Source: Sphingomonas insulae (lineage in GTDB: Bacteria; Pseudomonadota; Alphaproteobacteria; Sphingomonadales; Sphingomonadaceae). Taken from it: DNA of 64,000 bases. The stretch is from assembly GCF_010450875.1 (NCBI RefSeq), contig NZ_CP048420.1:7466-71465 (forward strand), given 5' to 3'. A program made the position numbers and the translations under genes. This document shows positions 24,489 through 33,264 of the stretch, one piece after another (the stretch's first letter is position 1; each line of letters starts with the position of its first letter). A model generated the notes under the pieces. That model was not told the origin of the DNA and made no database searches. It saw only the letters and a program-made list of their open reading frames with translations.

Positions 24489-25511
24489 ATGACAGAAACC
24501 AAGAACCCAAAAGCCGCCGTCGTTCTGACCTCGATTGCCGCCCCCAACGCGGTGATGAAGGCGATCTCTGCCGATTGCCGTGAACGCGGACTGGACTTCT
24601 ACGTCGTGGGAGACACCAAATCGCCTGACGAGTTCGAGCTGGAAGGATGCCGCTTCTATAGCTACGCTGCCCAGCGCGAACTCGCCTTTGTGACGGCGGG
24701 GCTGTGCCCGACGCGTCATTACGCGCGCAAGAACATCGGATATCTGCTGGCGATCCAGACGGGTGTCGAGCTGATCATCGAAACCGACGACGACAATCTG
24801 CCAGGTCCCGATTTTTACGAGGCGTTGCCGCTAGAAGCGACGCTGCCGGCCGTTGCGCAAGCCGGTTGGGTTAACGTCTATCGCTACTTCACCGACGGAC
24901 TAATCTGGCCGCGCGGACTGCCGCTGGACGAGATCAACGCCCCGCTGCCTGTACTGTTGGAGCCGCAGGCTGTGCGCATTCCCATCCAGCAAGGGCTGGC
25001 GAATGAGAACCCGGACGTGGATGCCATCTATCGGCTCGCACTGCCGTTGCCGTTCAACTTCGACAAATCGCAGCGTGTGGCGCTGTCCGCCGGGACATGG
25101 TGCCCTTACAACAGCCAAAACACGATCCACTACAGCGAAGCCTTCCCGCTTCTTTATCTGCCGGCTTACTGCAGCTTCCGTATGACGGATATCTGGCGCA
25201 GCTTTGTCGCGCAACGGATTGCAGGCGTGAACGGTTGGTCCATCCTGTTCCGAGAGGCAACGGTTGTTCAGGATCGCAACGACCATAGTCTGATGCGCGA
25301 TTTCGAGGACGAAATTAGTGGCTATCTTGGCAATCGCAAGATCGCTGAAGCCTTGGATGCTCTGGACCTCAAGGCCGGTACCGATCTGGGTACCATGGGG
25401 GAAAATCTGCGCAAATGTTATGGCGCGCTGGTTGATGGCGACTACGTCGGAGCGGAGGAGCTGCCGTTGCTTGACGCATGGCTGACCGATCTGGCGACGA
25501 TCCTTGGCTGA
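24489..25511 (+). CDS. STELLO-type glycosyltransferase (DUF288)
   Basis: A protein of about 340 residues matching STELLO/DUF288 putative glycosyltransferases. KAAVVLTSIAAPNAVMKAIS starts the Rossmann-like part. LDFYVVGDTKSPDEF and ARKNIGYLLAIQTGVELIIE are followed by the metal-binding-like ETDDDNLPG. FRMTDIWRSFVAQRIAGVNG and FREATVVQDRNDHSLMRDFE are the conserved C-terminal blocks. The activity of this bacterial group is uncertain. The start is at 24489 or the ATG at 24462. It heads a four-gene plus-strand run and overlaps the next gene. Confidence 0.78.
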   Translation: MTETKNPKAAVVLTSIAAPNAVMKAISADCRERGLDFYVVGDTKSPDEFELEGCRFYSYAAQRELAFVTAGLCPTRHYARKNIGYLLAIQTGVELIIETDDDNLPGPDFYEALPLEATLPAVAQAGWVNVYRYFTDGLIWPRGLPLDEINAPLPVLLEPQAVRIPIQQGLANENPDVDAIYRLALPLPFNFDKSQRVALSAGTWCPYNSQNTIHYSEAFPLLYLPAYCSFRMTDIWRSFVAQRIAGVNGWSILFREATVVQDRNDHSLMRDFEDEISGYLGNRKIAEALDALDLKAGTDLGTMGENLRKCYGALVDGDYVGAEELPLLDAWLTDLATILG

Positions 25512-26475
25512 AGTGGATCGGCAGGAAAACCGCGCGAGCGCAGTTTTCATCTTCAATCATCGGTTCGAGCGTAATATCGAGAAGCTCGACGAGATTTATG
25601 GGGAGCGCTTTCCCAAGCGCACCTATCTGATGCCTTTCGCTCGTTCCGAAAGGGCGGACGTATGCCGCATTACAGAATCGAGCTGGCAGTTCAGCGGTCA
25701 CGTTGCCCAAGGCGCGGCCTCGTTCATCGACGACGAGGCAACGCACTACGTCTTCATCTCGGATGATTTGATTCTCAATCCGAGAATAGATGCGTGGAAC
25801 ATCGCGTGCAAACTGGATCTTGATGCGTCTACCGGATATATCAAGTCGCTCGCGCCGCTCGACTCCGTACGATACCAGTGGCATCGGTCCCTGCCGGCCA
25901 GCATCGCTCTGCGGCGTAATGGGGATGGTTTCGACTGGCGTGCCGAACTCCCGCCCGAAGATGAGGCGCGCGCAAAGTTTGCTGGCATGGGTTTGCAGGA
26001 TCATCCGTCCAAGATGCGCTCGCTGAGCGAGGCAAAGCATGCTCTGACCAAACTGCTTCCGGCCGCGGGCTATCTGGCCGCGCCTTGGGCGGTGAAGCTG
26101 CACGGCAAGCCGAGCGATTACCCCTTGTTGATGGGCTATGCCGACTTTTTCGTGGTACCAGCCGAGGCGATCCGGCGCTTCACCCATTATTGCGGGGTAT
26201 TCGCGGCCCTCGACATCTTCGCGGAAGTCGCGGTGCCGACTGCGTTGGCCCTGGCGGTCGATCGGGTGAAAACCGAACTGAAGCCGGGCGAGAGATTCAA
26301 CGACCCGTTGGCAGCGCGTCAGCCGGATTTCGCGTGGCAGGGAATCGAGTTTTGGGATCCGGCGGAGACCCCGGTGTTTGCCGCTCGTTTCGGCAACGAC
26401 CGCGATCGCCTGATGAAAGAGTTCCCGGACGAGTATCTGTATGTCCACCCGGTCAAGCTGAGTCAGTGGCGCTAA
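25504..26475 (+). CDS. Exopolysaccharide-locus protein of unknown function
   Basis: A 323-residue protein I do not recognise with confidence. The start is a TTG at 25504 overlapping the STELLO gene by 8 bases. The N-terminus (AVFIFNHRFERNIEKLDEIY) and YVFISDDLILNPRIDAW, with Asp-Asp inside a beta-strand-like setting, resemble a GT-A nucleotide-sugar fold. DYPLLMGYADFFVVPAEAIR and FTHYCGVFAALDIFAEVAVP fit acceptor recognition. No signal peptide or membrane helix is seen. Coupling with STELLO suggests a second cytosolic glycosyltransferase or a partner protein. Confidence 0.65.
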   Translation: MAEVDRQENRASAVFIFNHRFERNIEKLDEIYGERFPKRTYLMPFARSERADVCRITESSWQFSGHVAQGAASFIDDEATHYVFISDDLILNPRIDAWNIACKLDLDASTGYIKSLAPLDSVRYQWHRSLPASIALRRNGDGFDWRAELPPEDEARAKFAGMGLQDHPSKMRSLSEAKHALTKLLPAAGYLAAPWAVKLHGKPSDYPLLMGYADFFVVPAEAIRRFTHYCGVFAALDIFAEVAVPTALALAVDRVKTELKPGERFNDPLAARQPDFAWQGIEFWDPAETPVFAARFGNDRDRLMKEFPDEYLYVHPVKLSQWR

Positions 26476-26503
26476 GGCGCATTGACGATCTGAGGGCTGA
26501 CCG

Positions 26504-27754
26504 ATGAAGCTGCTGATTCTGGGCATAAACTATGCACCCGAGAAAATCGGGATCGCGGTATATACGAGCGATCTGGCGAGGTCGCTCTTACAGGCGGGTC
26601 ACGATGTGCGCGTGTTGACTGCCAAGCCTTATTATCCCGAGTGGCAGGTTCAGCACGCCTACCGTCGCCCTTTTTGGTGGAGCGAAACCTGTGATGGGGT
26701 GCGGGTTCTACGCTGCCCCATCTATGTGCCCTCCCATCCCTCGGGTGTCCGACGATTGCTGCACCATGCCAGCTTTGCATTGAGCGTGCTGGTTCCGGGA
26801 TTGTGGAGCGGCTTTCGCTGGCGTCCCGATGCTGTATTGTGCATCGCGCCTTCGTTAATGGCGGCCCCGGTCGGCTGGGCTGCCGCCCGTCTGGCTGGAT
26901 CGATCGCCTGGTTGCATATTCAGGACTTCGAAGTGGAGGCAGCGGTTGCGACCGGGCTGCTCAATGGCAATTCCAAAGCCGCGCGACTCGCCAGGTCCGT
27001 GGAACGCACGATCATGGGGCTGTTCGATCGGGTGAGCAGTATCGGGCCTGAAATGTGCCGTCGCCTAGATGATCTTGGTGTGCCCGCGAGTCGAATTCGG
27101 CAGATGCGCAACTGGGCGGACCTCCATGCGATCAGACCGCAAGGCGCTCAATCGCCCTATCGGCAGGAACTCGGCATTACGACGCCCTATGTCGCATTAT
27201 ATTCGGGCAACATCGCCAACAAGCAAGGGATCGAGATCGTGGTGGCCGCGGCCAGGCGACTGAAGCACCGCCACGACCTTACCATCGTCATCTGCGGTGA
27301 TGGCCCCAACCGCGCGGCACTGGAGCAGCAAGCAGATGGCTGCCATAACATCGTCATAGCCGGTCTGCAGCCAAAAGACCGCCTATCCGATCTGCTGTCG
27401 CTCGCCACGGTTCACCTGTTGCCGCAGAAGGGTAATGCGGCTGACCTGGTACTGCCGTCCAAATTGACCAACATGCTCGCGTCCGGGAGACCAGTCGTCG
27501 CAACCGCATCCGCCGGCACCGGCTTGGCGCGCGAAGTGGAGGGATGCGGGTTAGTTACCCCTCCCGAAGACGAAGTGGCGTTTGCCAATGCGATCGAGCG
27601 GCTGCTTGACGATGCTTCGCTCCGGGACCGGTGCAGCCGTGCGGCACGACAACGAGCGGAGCAGAGCTGGAACAAGGAAGTGACGGTGCAAGGGTTCCTG
27701 GACGACTTGAGCTCGGTGGTCGCCGGGGTCAAACCTGTCGGAGTAAGCCGGTGA
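26504..27754 (+). CDS. WcaI-family glycosyltransferase (GT4)
   Basis: A 416-residue GT-B enzyme close to the colanic-acid WcaI family. MKLLILGINYAPEKIGIAVY, TSDLARSLLQAGHDVRVLTA and KPYYPEWQVQHAYRRPFWWS are diagnostic N-terminal blocks. YSGNIANKQGIEIVVAAARR, VICGDGPNR and LPSKLTNMLASGRPVVATAS form the donor-binding half. WcaI is thought to transfer fucose in colanic acid. With gmd and fcl in this locus a fucosyltransferase role is plausible but unproven. It is 28 bp after the previous gene. Confidence 0.85.
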   Translation: MKLLILGINYAPEKIGIAVYTSDLARSLLQAGHDVRVLTAKPYYPEWQVQHAYRRPFWWSETCDGVRVLRCPIYVPSHPSGVRRLLHHASFALSVLVPGLWSGFRWRPDAVLCIAPSLMAAPVGWAAARLAGSIAWLHIQDFEVEAAVATGLLNGNSKAARLARSVERTIMGLFDRVSSIGPEMCRRLDDLGVPASRIRQMRNWADLHAIRPQGAQSPYRQELGITTPYVALYSGNIANKQGIEIVVAAARRLKHRHDLTIVICGDGPNRAALEQQADGCHNIVIAGLQPKDRLSDLLSLATVHLLPQKGNAADLVLPSKLTNMLASGRPVVATASAGTGLAREVEGCGLVTPPEDEVAFANAIERLLDDASLRDRCSRAARQRAEQSWNKEVTVQGFLDDLSSVVAGVKPVGVSR

Positions 27755-27851
27755 ACGCGCTTTGCCGTCTCGACGTAGCCGCCCTAGGGTGCCGGCATTC
27801 AGGGTCCGAATCGATGCCGATCCGACGGATATTTCAGAGAAAGGGGACCGC

Positions 27852-28745
27852 ATGATCGCGCGTTCATCTTCGCCGACGATCGCTGTGGTCGTGGCGACCC
27901 GCGGGCGCGCGGCCGAAGTCTGCATATTGCTGGAGCGACTGGCCCAGGGTCATCGTCGCCCCGATCATGTGGTGATCGTCGGCAGCTCCCCTGCGGATTG
28001 GGCGGGAACGGAAACCGCCGTGCTGCCGGTGATCACGCTTGCCTCAAGCGAGCCAGGTCTTCCGCGGCAGCGCAATGCCGGTGTGCGCCACCTGCTCGAG
28101 AACGCCGTGGCTGCGGACGTTATTGTCTTCTTCGACGATGATTTCCGGCCTCATCGCGATTGGCTCGATGCGGCCGCGGCCGTGTTCAAGACGCACGAAG
28201 ACGTCGTCGGCCTGACCGGCGCGGTTCTTCGGGATGGGGCCAAGACGGCTGCTATCGACGAAGCGGAGGCGAGCAACGTTCTTGCCGCCTGGGTGCGGCC
28301 CGCCGGGGAGGCGGCCCAATCCGTGCCGCGGCTATACGGATGCAACATGGCAGTACGCGCCGCGGTATTCGACAGGGCACGGTTTGATGAACGATTACCG
28401 CTTTACGGCTGGTTGGAGGATCTCGATTTCTCCGGCCAGCTGCAAGGTCGCCAGGTGCTTGCCAGGCATTGTGCCGGCGTCCACCTCGGTTCGAAGGGGG
28501 CCCGGGTCAGTGGACGCCGCTACGGCTATTCGCAGATTGCCAATCCGCTATATCTGGCAGGCAAGGGGACTTGTCCGCCGCTTCTCACCGCACGCTTTCT
28601 GGCCCAGGCGTTGGTATTGAACGCGCTGCGGGCTTTCTACCGGCATCCTCTATTCGATTATCGCGGCCGGCTGGACGGCAATCTGCGCGCGTTCGGCGAC
28701 GTGCTTCGAGGAAGGCTGCGTCCGGAGCGAATATTGGACCTGTAG
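27852..28745 (+). CDS. Glycosyltransferase family 2
   Basis: A 297-residue inverting GT-A transferase. SPTIAVVVATRGRAAEVCIL begins the nucleotide-binding fold. ASSEPGLPRQRNAGVRHLLE and the metal-binding VIVFFDDDFRPHRDWLDAAA follow. GCNMAVRAAVFDRARFDERL and LYGWLEDLDFSGQL carry the acceptor loop and the candidate base ED. AAGGGG upstream supports the ATG at 27852. The sugar is not predictable. The gene ends 4 bp from the convergent beta-helix gene. Confidence 0.88.
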   Translation: MIARSSSPTIAVVVATRGRAAEVCILLERLAQGHRRPDHVVIVGSSPADWAGTETAVLPVITLASSEPGLPRQRNAGVRHLLENAVAADVIVFFDDDFRPHRDWLDAAAAVFKTHEDVVGLTGAVLRDGAKTAAIDEAEASNVLAAWVRPAGEAAQSVPRLYGCNMAVRAAVFDRARFDERLPLYGWLEDLDFSGQLQGRQVLARHCAGVHLGSKGARVSGRRYGYSQIANPLYLAGKGTCPPLLTARFLAQALVLNALRAFYRHPLFDYRGRLDGNLRAFGDVLRGRLRPERILDL

Positions 28746-28749
28746 CGAT

Positions 28750-30702
28750 CTACCCCAATTGGGTGCCGTCAGTCGCATGCGCCGGTGCGCCGGTCGCTTT
28801 CAGGTAAAGCGCGCCGTTTTCTTCCCACAAATGGGTCGTGCCCAAGACCAGATGGGCTCCATTCCATTTCCCGTCACCCAAGGTCGACACATGGCCGTCC
28901 GCTTGCGGTTCGCGCCCATGATAGACGTACAGCCGCGCCGCCTGGAACGCGTGATTTTCCGTAGGGTCGACGGGGACGATGACATATTGCCACGCTTGGG
29001 AATCTGCGGCAGCCGGCAAGGTAAAAGGGATGCGGACACGACGCCATTCAGCAGGCAAGACATAGCGCAGTCGTCGCGCGATGATCCCCGCCGCGTAGTT
29101 GAAGATGCGTACCTCTACCGCGTCCGCGCTCTTTGTGCTTGCGCGCTTCAGATCGACTGCGAGCCAGCCTTGGTGTCCGGCCCTTGCCGTACGAAGAGTA
29201 TCCGCGAGGCCGCCACCCTGCCGGACCGGAACGACCTCGACCGCGCGGTTATGCCCTGCATGGTCGGCGACGGGCGTCAGGGATACACCTTCGCCAAAGG
29301 TCTTGAAGGCTTCGGGACGATCCGCAGACGCGAGCAGGTGGAAAGAGGTGTCGTCGCCGCCCGTGCCAGGCAGTATTGTCTCCTCGGCAATAGCTTGGGT
29401 CGCGCTTGGGTCCGATTGCGGGCCGATGGCGGCATTGCTGATGCCTTGAAGGAACGGGGAACTGCCAAGGAGGCTGTCGGCATTTTCCAATCGCACCGTC
29501 CAATTGGCATTGGCGTAATCGATCTTGCGGGCCCCCATGAACTCGCAAAGGTACAAATGCCGCCCGCCATCGTGGCAATTGTTGATATAGGTGAGGTTTC
29601 GAACTTCCGAGATCCAGCTGCGTATGAAAGGCGATCTGACATCACCCGAGCAGGAAATGCGGCTGTTCTCGATAGTGATGCCGGACAGAAACGCGCCGTC
29701 CCCCCCGCCGGTGTCGAACCGTACATTGGGTGCCCGTGTCTGGCGGGTGTCGCCTGGGCCTTCGCGGGCTACTAAGATGCGCACGTCATCCGGTTGCATG
29801 TTCTCGCTGCCGAACTTATTGCCGCAAATCATCGTTCCCCAGCCCGAGTTGCTGCCGAACTGACCAGGCGTGATCTCGGGCACGAGCCAAATTGCCGCAC
29901 CCCTCGGTGTTGTCTTGTCCCAGAACAGAAAGTCGTTGCGCAGCACGTGGATGCTGCCGCTGGGGTTTGGACCGATCTTCAAATGATAGCGATTGCGCAG
30001 AAATGCATTGCCTTCGATAATACTGCCATCGGCATAACCACCCCAGCTAATTCCGATGGCACTGCTCTTTTCAGCTGCCATGAACGTACAGCCGCGCACT
30101 TCAAGATAGGGTTGATCCTGGGCGTTATTGCCGATCGCACATTCGGTATAATTGTCGAATACGCATCGCTCGAACACGAAGCGTCCGTTGACGTTGAGCC
30201 CTGAGAAAAGGTGCTGTAACACGCCCTTGCCGCCTACGAAAGTTACGCCAGAGACGAACACTCGGTTCAGGCGTTCGCTGGTCTGAAAAAGATAGTTATC
30301 ATCCGGGATACGGATGACCACCGATCCGGGGATCGCCCAGAGGGAAAGGGCAGGGAAGGGCGATGTGTTGCCGGTGATCGGAATATCTCCGGCGTCGTAG
30401 ACACCGGGCTGCAGATAGAGACCATCTTGGGGGTGGGCCCAGTAGCTCGCACCTATGCCGGGAACGTAGCGGCCCGAACCCGCCGCCTTTTGAATGGCGC
30501 GGTGCAAGTCTCCACTAGGGCCGGAAGGCTCCACCTTGTTCGCAAGGGGGGATCCGTTGGTGGATTGGGCAACTCCAGCCCATACCGGGCCTGACGCAAC
30601 GGCCCCCGTCAGCCCTGCGACGAGCGAACGACGATTTATTACTGCGTCTGCCTTGTCTGATCGAAGCGGCTCGGGGTCGGTTGCCGGCGGCAGGATGGGC
30701 AT
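28750..30702 (-). CDS. Tat-exported right-handed beta-helix protein
   Basis: A 650-residue secreted protein. NRRSLVAGLTGAVASGPVWA at about residues 23-42 is a twin-arginine signal. The middle (residues about 80-400) shows pectate-lyase-like beta-helix rungs, such as NRVFVSGVTFVGGKGVLQHL, NGRFVFERCVFDNYTECAIG, IEGNAFLRNRYHLKIGPNPS and GITIENSRISCSGDV. The C-terminal third looks like a beta-sandwich carbohydrate-binding region. It lies 20 bp after wzy, so it may be a lyase or epimerase trimming the polysaccharide in the periplasm. A structural or modifying role is equally possible. Confidence 0.75.
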   Translation of the reverse strand: MPILPPATDPEPLRSDKADAVINRRSLVAGLTGAVASGPVWAGVAQSTNGSPLANKVEPSGPSGDLHRAIQKAAGSGRYVPGIGASYWAHPQDGLYLQPGVYDAGDIPITGNTSPFPALSLWAIPGSVVIRIPDDNYLFQTSERLNRVFVSGVTFVGGKGVLQHLFSGLNVNGRFVFERCVFDNYTECAIGNNAQDQPYLEVRGCTFMAAEKSSAIGISWGGYADGSIIEGNAFLRNRYHLKIGPNPSGSIHVLRNDFLFWDKTTPRGAAIWLVPEITPGQFGSNSGWGTMICGNKFGSENMQPDDVRILVAREGPGDTRQTRAPNVRFDTGGGDGAFLSGITIENSRISCSGDVRSPFIRSWISEVRNLTYINNCHDGGRHLYLCEFMGARKIDYANANWTVRLENADSLLGSSPFLQGISNAAIGPQSDPSATQAIAEETILPGTGGDDTSFHLLASADRPEAFKTFGEGVSLTPVADHAGHNRAVEVVPVRQGGGLADTLRTARAGHQGWLAVDLKRASTKSADAVEVRIFNYAAGIIARRLRYVLPAEWRRVRIPFTLPAAADSQAWQYVIVPVDPTENHAFQAARLYVYHGREPQADGHVSTLGDGKWNGAHLVLGTTHLWEENGALYLKATGAPAHATDGTQLG

Positions 30703-30722
30703 GGGGTGTCCTTTTCGAGCGG

Positions 30723-31994
30723 CTATGGGCGCCGGAGCGCCATAGTCGAGGTCATTTGCCTTTGCCTTCGGATAATAAACCAGCAGATTAAACCAATATA
30801 GAAAAAAGATCTAAAATTAGTTCGGGTATCATAGGCGAACTGTAGATAGCTGCCGAAAAACATCAGGGTATTCAGGCCTAGCGTCAGCAGGGTAGGGCTT
30901 TTCGAGAGAGTCTTTGCCGAATAGTATCCCGACCATAGAAAAACACCAAAGTAAAGCATAGCATATGGGGTTCCAAAAGAAAGGACCTCGCTTACTGCGG
31001 AATTTGGTACATAAGCGGCTAGTCGAATAGCGTAGAGGTCGCGGGCGGTATCGTATCCATCGATGAAGCTGACGAGCGGTGAGAACGACAAAATCTTGTA
31101 AAGGTTGTTGAATTGGAAGGTGCGGGAGAAGTATTCCGCTGTCACGAAGATGCCTTCGTAGACATTGCTGACCGCGTCGAGTCCGGAGACGTCGTAATAG
31201 GCGACGATATTGCTAAAATAGGTGGGAAGGGAGGCAAGGCCGTGGTTGCCCGAGCCCCGCCCCCATAGGACGGATAAGGTGGTCAGGAAGCCGACAACCA
31301 TCAGGCCCACCGCGGCGACACGCGCCCGGGGGAACATGGCGGCAATCAACCCGGCTAAGATCAGATACGCTGCGGACCCGCGCGAATGCGCGGACAGGGC
31401 GAAGAAGAAGGACCAGGTCATGATGGGGATCAGGGCTAGACTTAGTCTTAAACGCCCGGAGCACATGGTAAAGGAGAGTGCGGCCGCCCCGACCAAGCCG
31501 AATGGTCCCACCAGCGTGAAGATCAGGCGCGTAAGACCATTGTTGATGACCAGAGCCTTTTCAGGGTCAGTCATCGTCAGATAGATGCTATTGCTCCAAA
31601 CGATCGACCAATCAATGCATAAGCTCGTAACAAGCCAGCAGAAATAGAAGACGACAATGAATATCCAGAATACGCTATCCTTGACCTTAAGTGTGCGTAC
31701 CGATTCGCCTATTGATATGCTGGATTTCGGAACAAGCAGGCAAAGCGAAAACAGCATGATCGCCTGCAATAGAAACATTGAGGAAAAGTGATGAATGTAG
31801 GCATATGTTGAAAATATGCGCACAAAACTGTAGTATAAAAAACCATAAGCGTGCAAGGCGAGCACGATCTGTGCAGTGAACAGGTACAGCATGGTACCGT
31901 GGGGAAACGGTAGAAAGCCGCTTCGCCGCACCGCCCATATTATGGCTAGCAGTTCGATCGGCCAGAATCCGATCATCAGGAACGCGTTTGTCAC
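30723..31994 (-). CDS. Wzy-type polysaccharide polymerase (polytopic membrane protein)
   Basis: A 423-residue protein with about ten to twelve hydrophobic segments and no soluble domain except a larger loop around residues 230-310. Length, topology and position between the Wzc/TPR genes and the beta-helix gene fit a Wzy oligosaccharide repeat-unit polymerase. Such proteins have little sequence conservation. Its GC content is lower than that of its neighbours, as is common for polymerase genes. It begins 25 bp after the gene upstream. Confidence 0.7.
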   Translation of the reverse strand: MTNAFLMIGFWPIELLAIIWAVRRSGFLPFPHGTMLYLFTAQIVLALHAYGFLYYSFVRIFSTYAYIHHFSSMFLLQAIMLFSLCLLVPKSSISIGESVRTLKVKDSVFWIFIVVFYFCWLVTSLCIDWSIVWSNSIYLTMTDPEKALVINNGLTRLIFTLVGPFGLVGAAALSFTMCSGRLRLSLALIPIMTWSFFFALSAHSRGSAAYLILAGLIAAMFPRARVAAVGLMVVGFLTTLSVLWGRGSGNHGLASLPTYFSNIVAYYDVSGLDAVSNVYEGIFVTAEYFSRTFQFNNLYKILSFSPLVSFIDGYDTARDLYAIRLAAYVPNSAVSEVLSFGTPYAMLYFGVFLWSGYYSAKTLSKSPTLLTLGLNTLMFFGSYLQFAYDTRTNFRSFFYIGLICWFIIRRQRQMTSTMALRRP

Positions 31995-32019
31995 AGTGTC
32001 GCCTTGCCGCTGACGTGGA

Positions 32020-33264
32020 TCATGCCGGAATTACGTTTATGTCGGTGATCCAGGGCGTTCCTGCCACCTCGCGGGTGGCATCGATGCTAGTAGCCGCCTT
32101 GATCGTAAACCACTGGCTAGAGCAATCTGACGGTATCGCAAAGTCGGCCTCGACTTGGCGCGGCTTGTTCGAGACCGGAAAAGCGAGACGAAAAAGCGGA
32201 CTATTCGCCCCGCTGCAGGTCAGCGACACTTCGGGCTGGCCGCTGCTGCTTGTCGCGCCAGCGAGAAAACGAATGTGGTAACGGCCGGCACGCAGTATGG
32301 TAAGCTGACTGGCGACGACGCCCGAACGTCCAGGGTCGGCATTGAGCGACAAAGCGTTCCGATAGGGTGCGGTATCAATCGGGCCCTTGATAGCGCCAAG
32401 TCCGGGTTCATCGGCTATGTTCCAGTCAAAGGGAGGCACCCGATCCTCGGCTGAAAAGTCGCCGTTCCTTACCATGTTGGCAAGGCGTGACCCCGTGGCC
32501 TGCTCGTAGAGCTGCGCGGCATTGGCGACGGCATTTTGCTGAACCAGACCGTCCACCGCGCGCGTCAGGAGATCGTGCTCCACAGGATCGGCGATGTTCA
32601 AACGTGCGGCGATCAGCAGTGGGGTGAAGGTCGGTGCCCACGGATGGCTGGTGACTAGGGAAAAGGCGAAGCGCACGCGCCAGCGCGGTTGCCTCGACAG
32701 GATCTGCGCTAGAGGCTTTGCGACTTGGGGGCTATGCGACGCCTCTATTAGTACCGGCAGGAGCAGTTGGGCTGCATTTTCCCCGGTTCTCAGTGCCGTA
32801 TCATAATGGCGCAACGCGACGGGGAGATTGCCGTCAGCGGCGGCATATTCAATTAATCCGACCTGGGTGCCCAGATCGCGACGCGAAAGTTTCTCGGCAT
32901 AGGCGAGCAAGCGCCGAGAGGTCCCACCGTCGCCATATGCTCCGGCGCTCAAGGCAGCGACGCGGGCGGCCGCGACACTGATTGGTTCGCGCCGCAGGAC
33001 CGCGGCAGCTTCGGCAAAGGTCTTTTTGGCGGCCGACGTGTTCTGGCTGGCCAGTTGCATTTCGGCGGTACGTACCCGCGGTTCGGCGGCAAAGGGCCAG
33101 ATGATAGGTACACCGATGCCATGATCGCCGATTTTGACTTGGGCAAGCGTGACGCCAAGCGTTACCCACAGCAGCGCCGTGCCACCTGCTAGAACCGCTG
33201 GGATGCGCCAAAGAGCCGCTTCGCCATATGCCCGGTCAGGCACGGGCATCTGATGAGTTACCAT
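32020..33264 (-). CDS. Membrane-anchored TPR-like exopolysaccharide protein
   Basis: A protein of about 414 residues. One membrane helix (ALWRIPAVLAGGTALLWVTL) near residue 25 anchors a periplasmic part of helical repeats (residues about 60-250: AEMQLASQNTSAAKKTFAEA, AALSAGAYGDGGTSRRLLAY). It ends in a beta-rich domain from about 265 (NMVRNGDFSAEDRVPPFDWN, GRYHIRFLAGATSSSGQPEV, WFTIKAATSIDATREV) resembling carbohydrate-binding jelly rolls. It overlaps the tyrosine kinase gene upstream by 29 bases if the ATG at 33264 is used. The ATG at 33249 is an alternative. It probably helps assembly or export. No exact family is recognised. Confidence 0.65.
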   Translation of the reverse strand: MVTHQMPVPDRAYGEAALWRIPAVLAGGTALLWVTLGVTLAQVKIGDHGIGVPIIWPFAAEPRVRTAEMQLASQNTSAAKKTFAEAAAVLRREPISVAAARVAALSAGAYGDGGTSRRLLAYAEKLSRRDLGTQVGLIEYAAADGNLPVALRHYDTALRTGENAAQLLLPVLIEASHSPQVAKPLAQILSRQPRWRVRFAFSLVTSHPWAPTFTPLLIAARLNIADPVEHDLLTRAVDGLVQQNAVANAAQLYEQATGSRLANMVRNGDFSAEDRVPPFDWNIADEPGLGAIKGPIDTAPYRNALSLNADPGRSGVVASQLTILRAGRYHIRFLAGATSSSGQPEVSLTCSGANSPLFRLAFPVSNKPRQVEADFAIPSDCSSQWFTIKAATSIDATREVAGTPWITDINVIPA

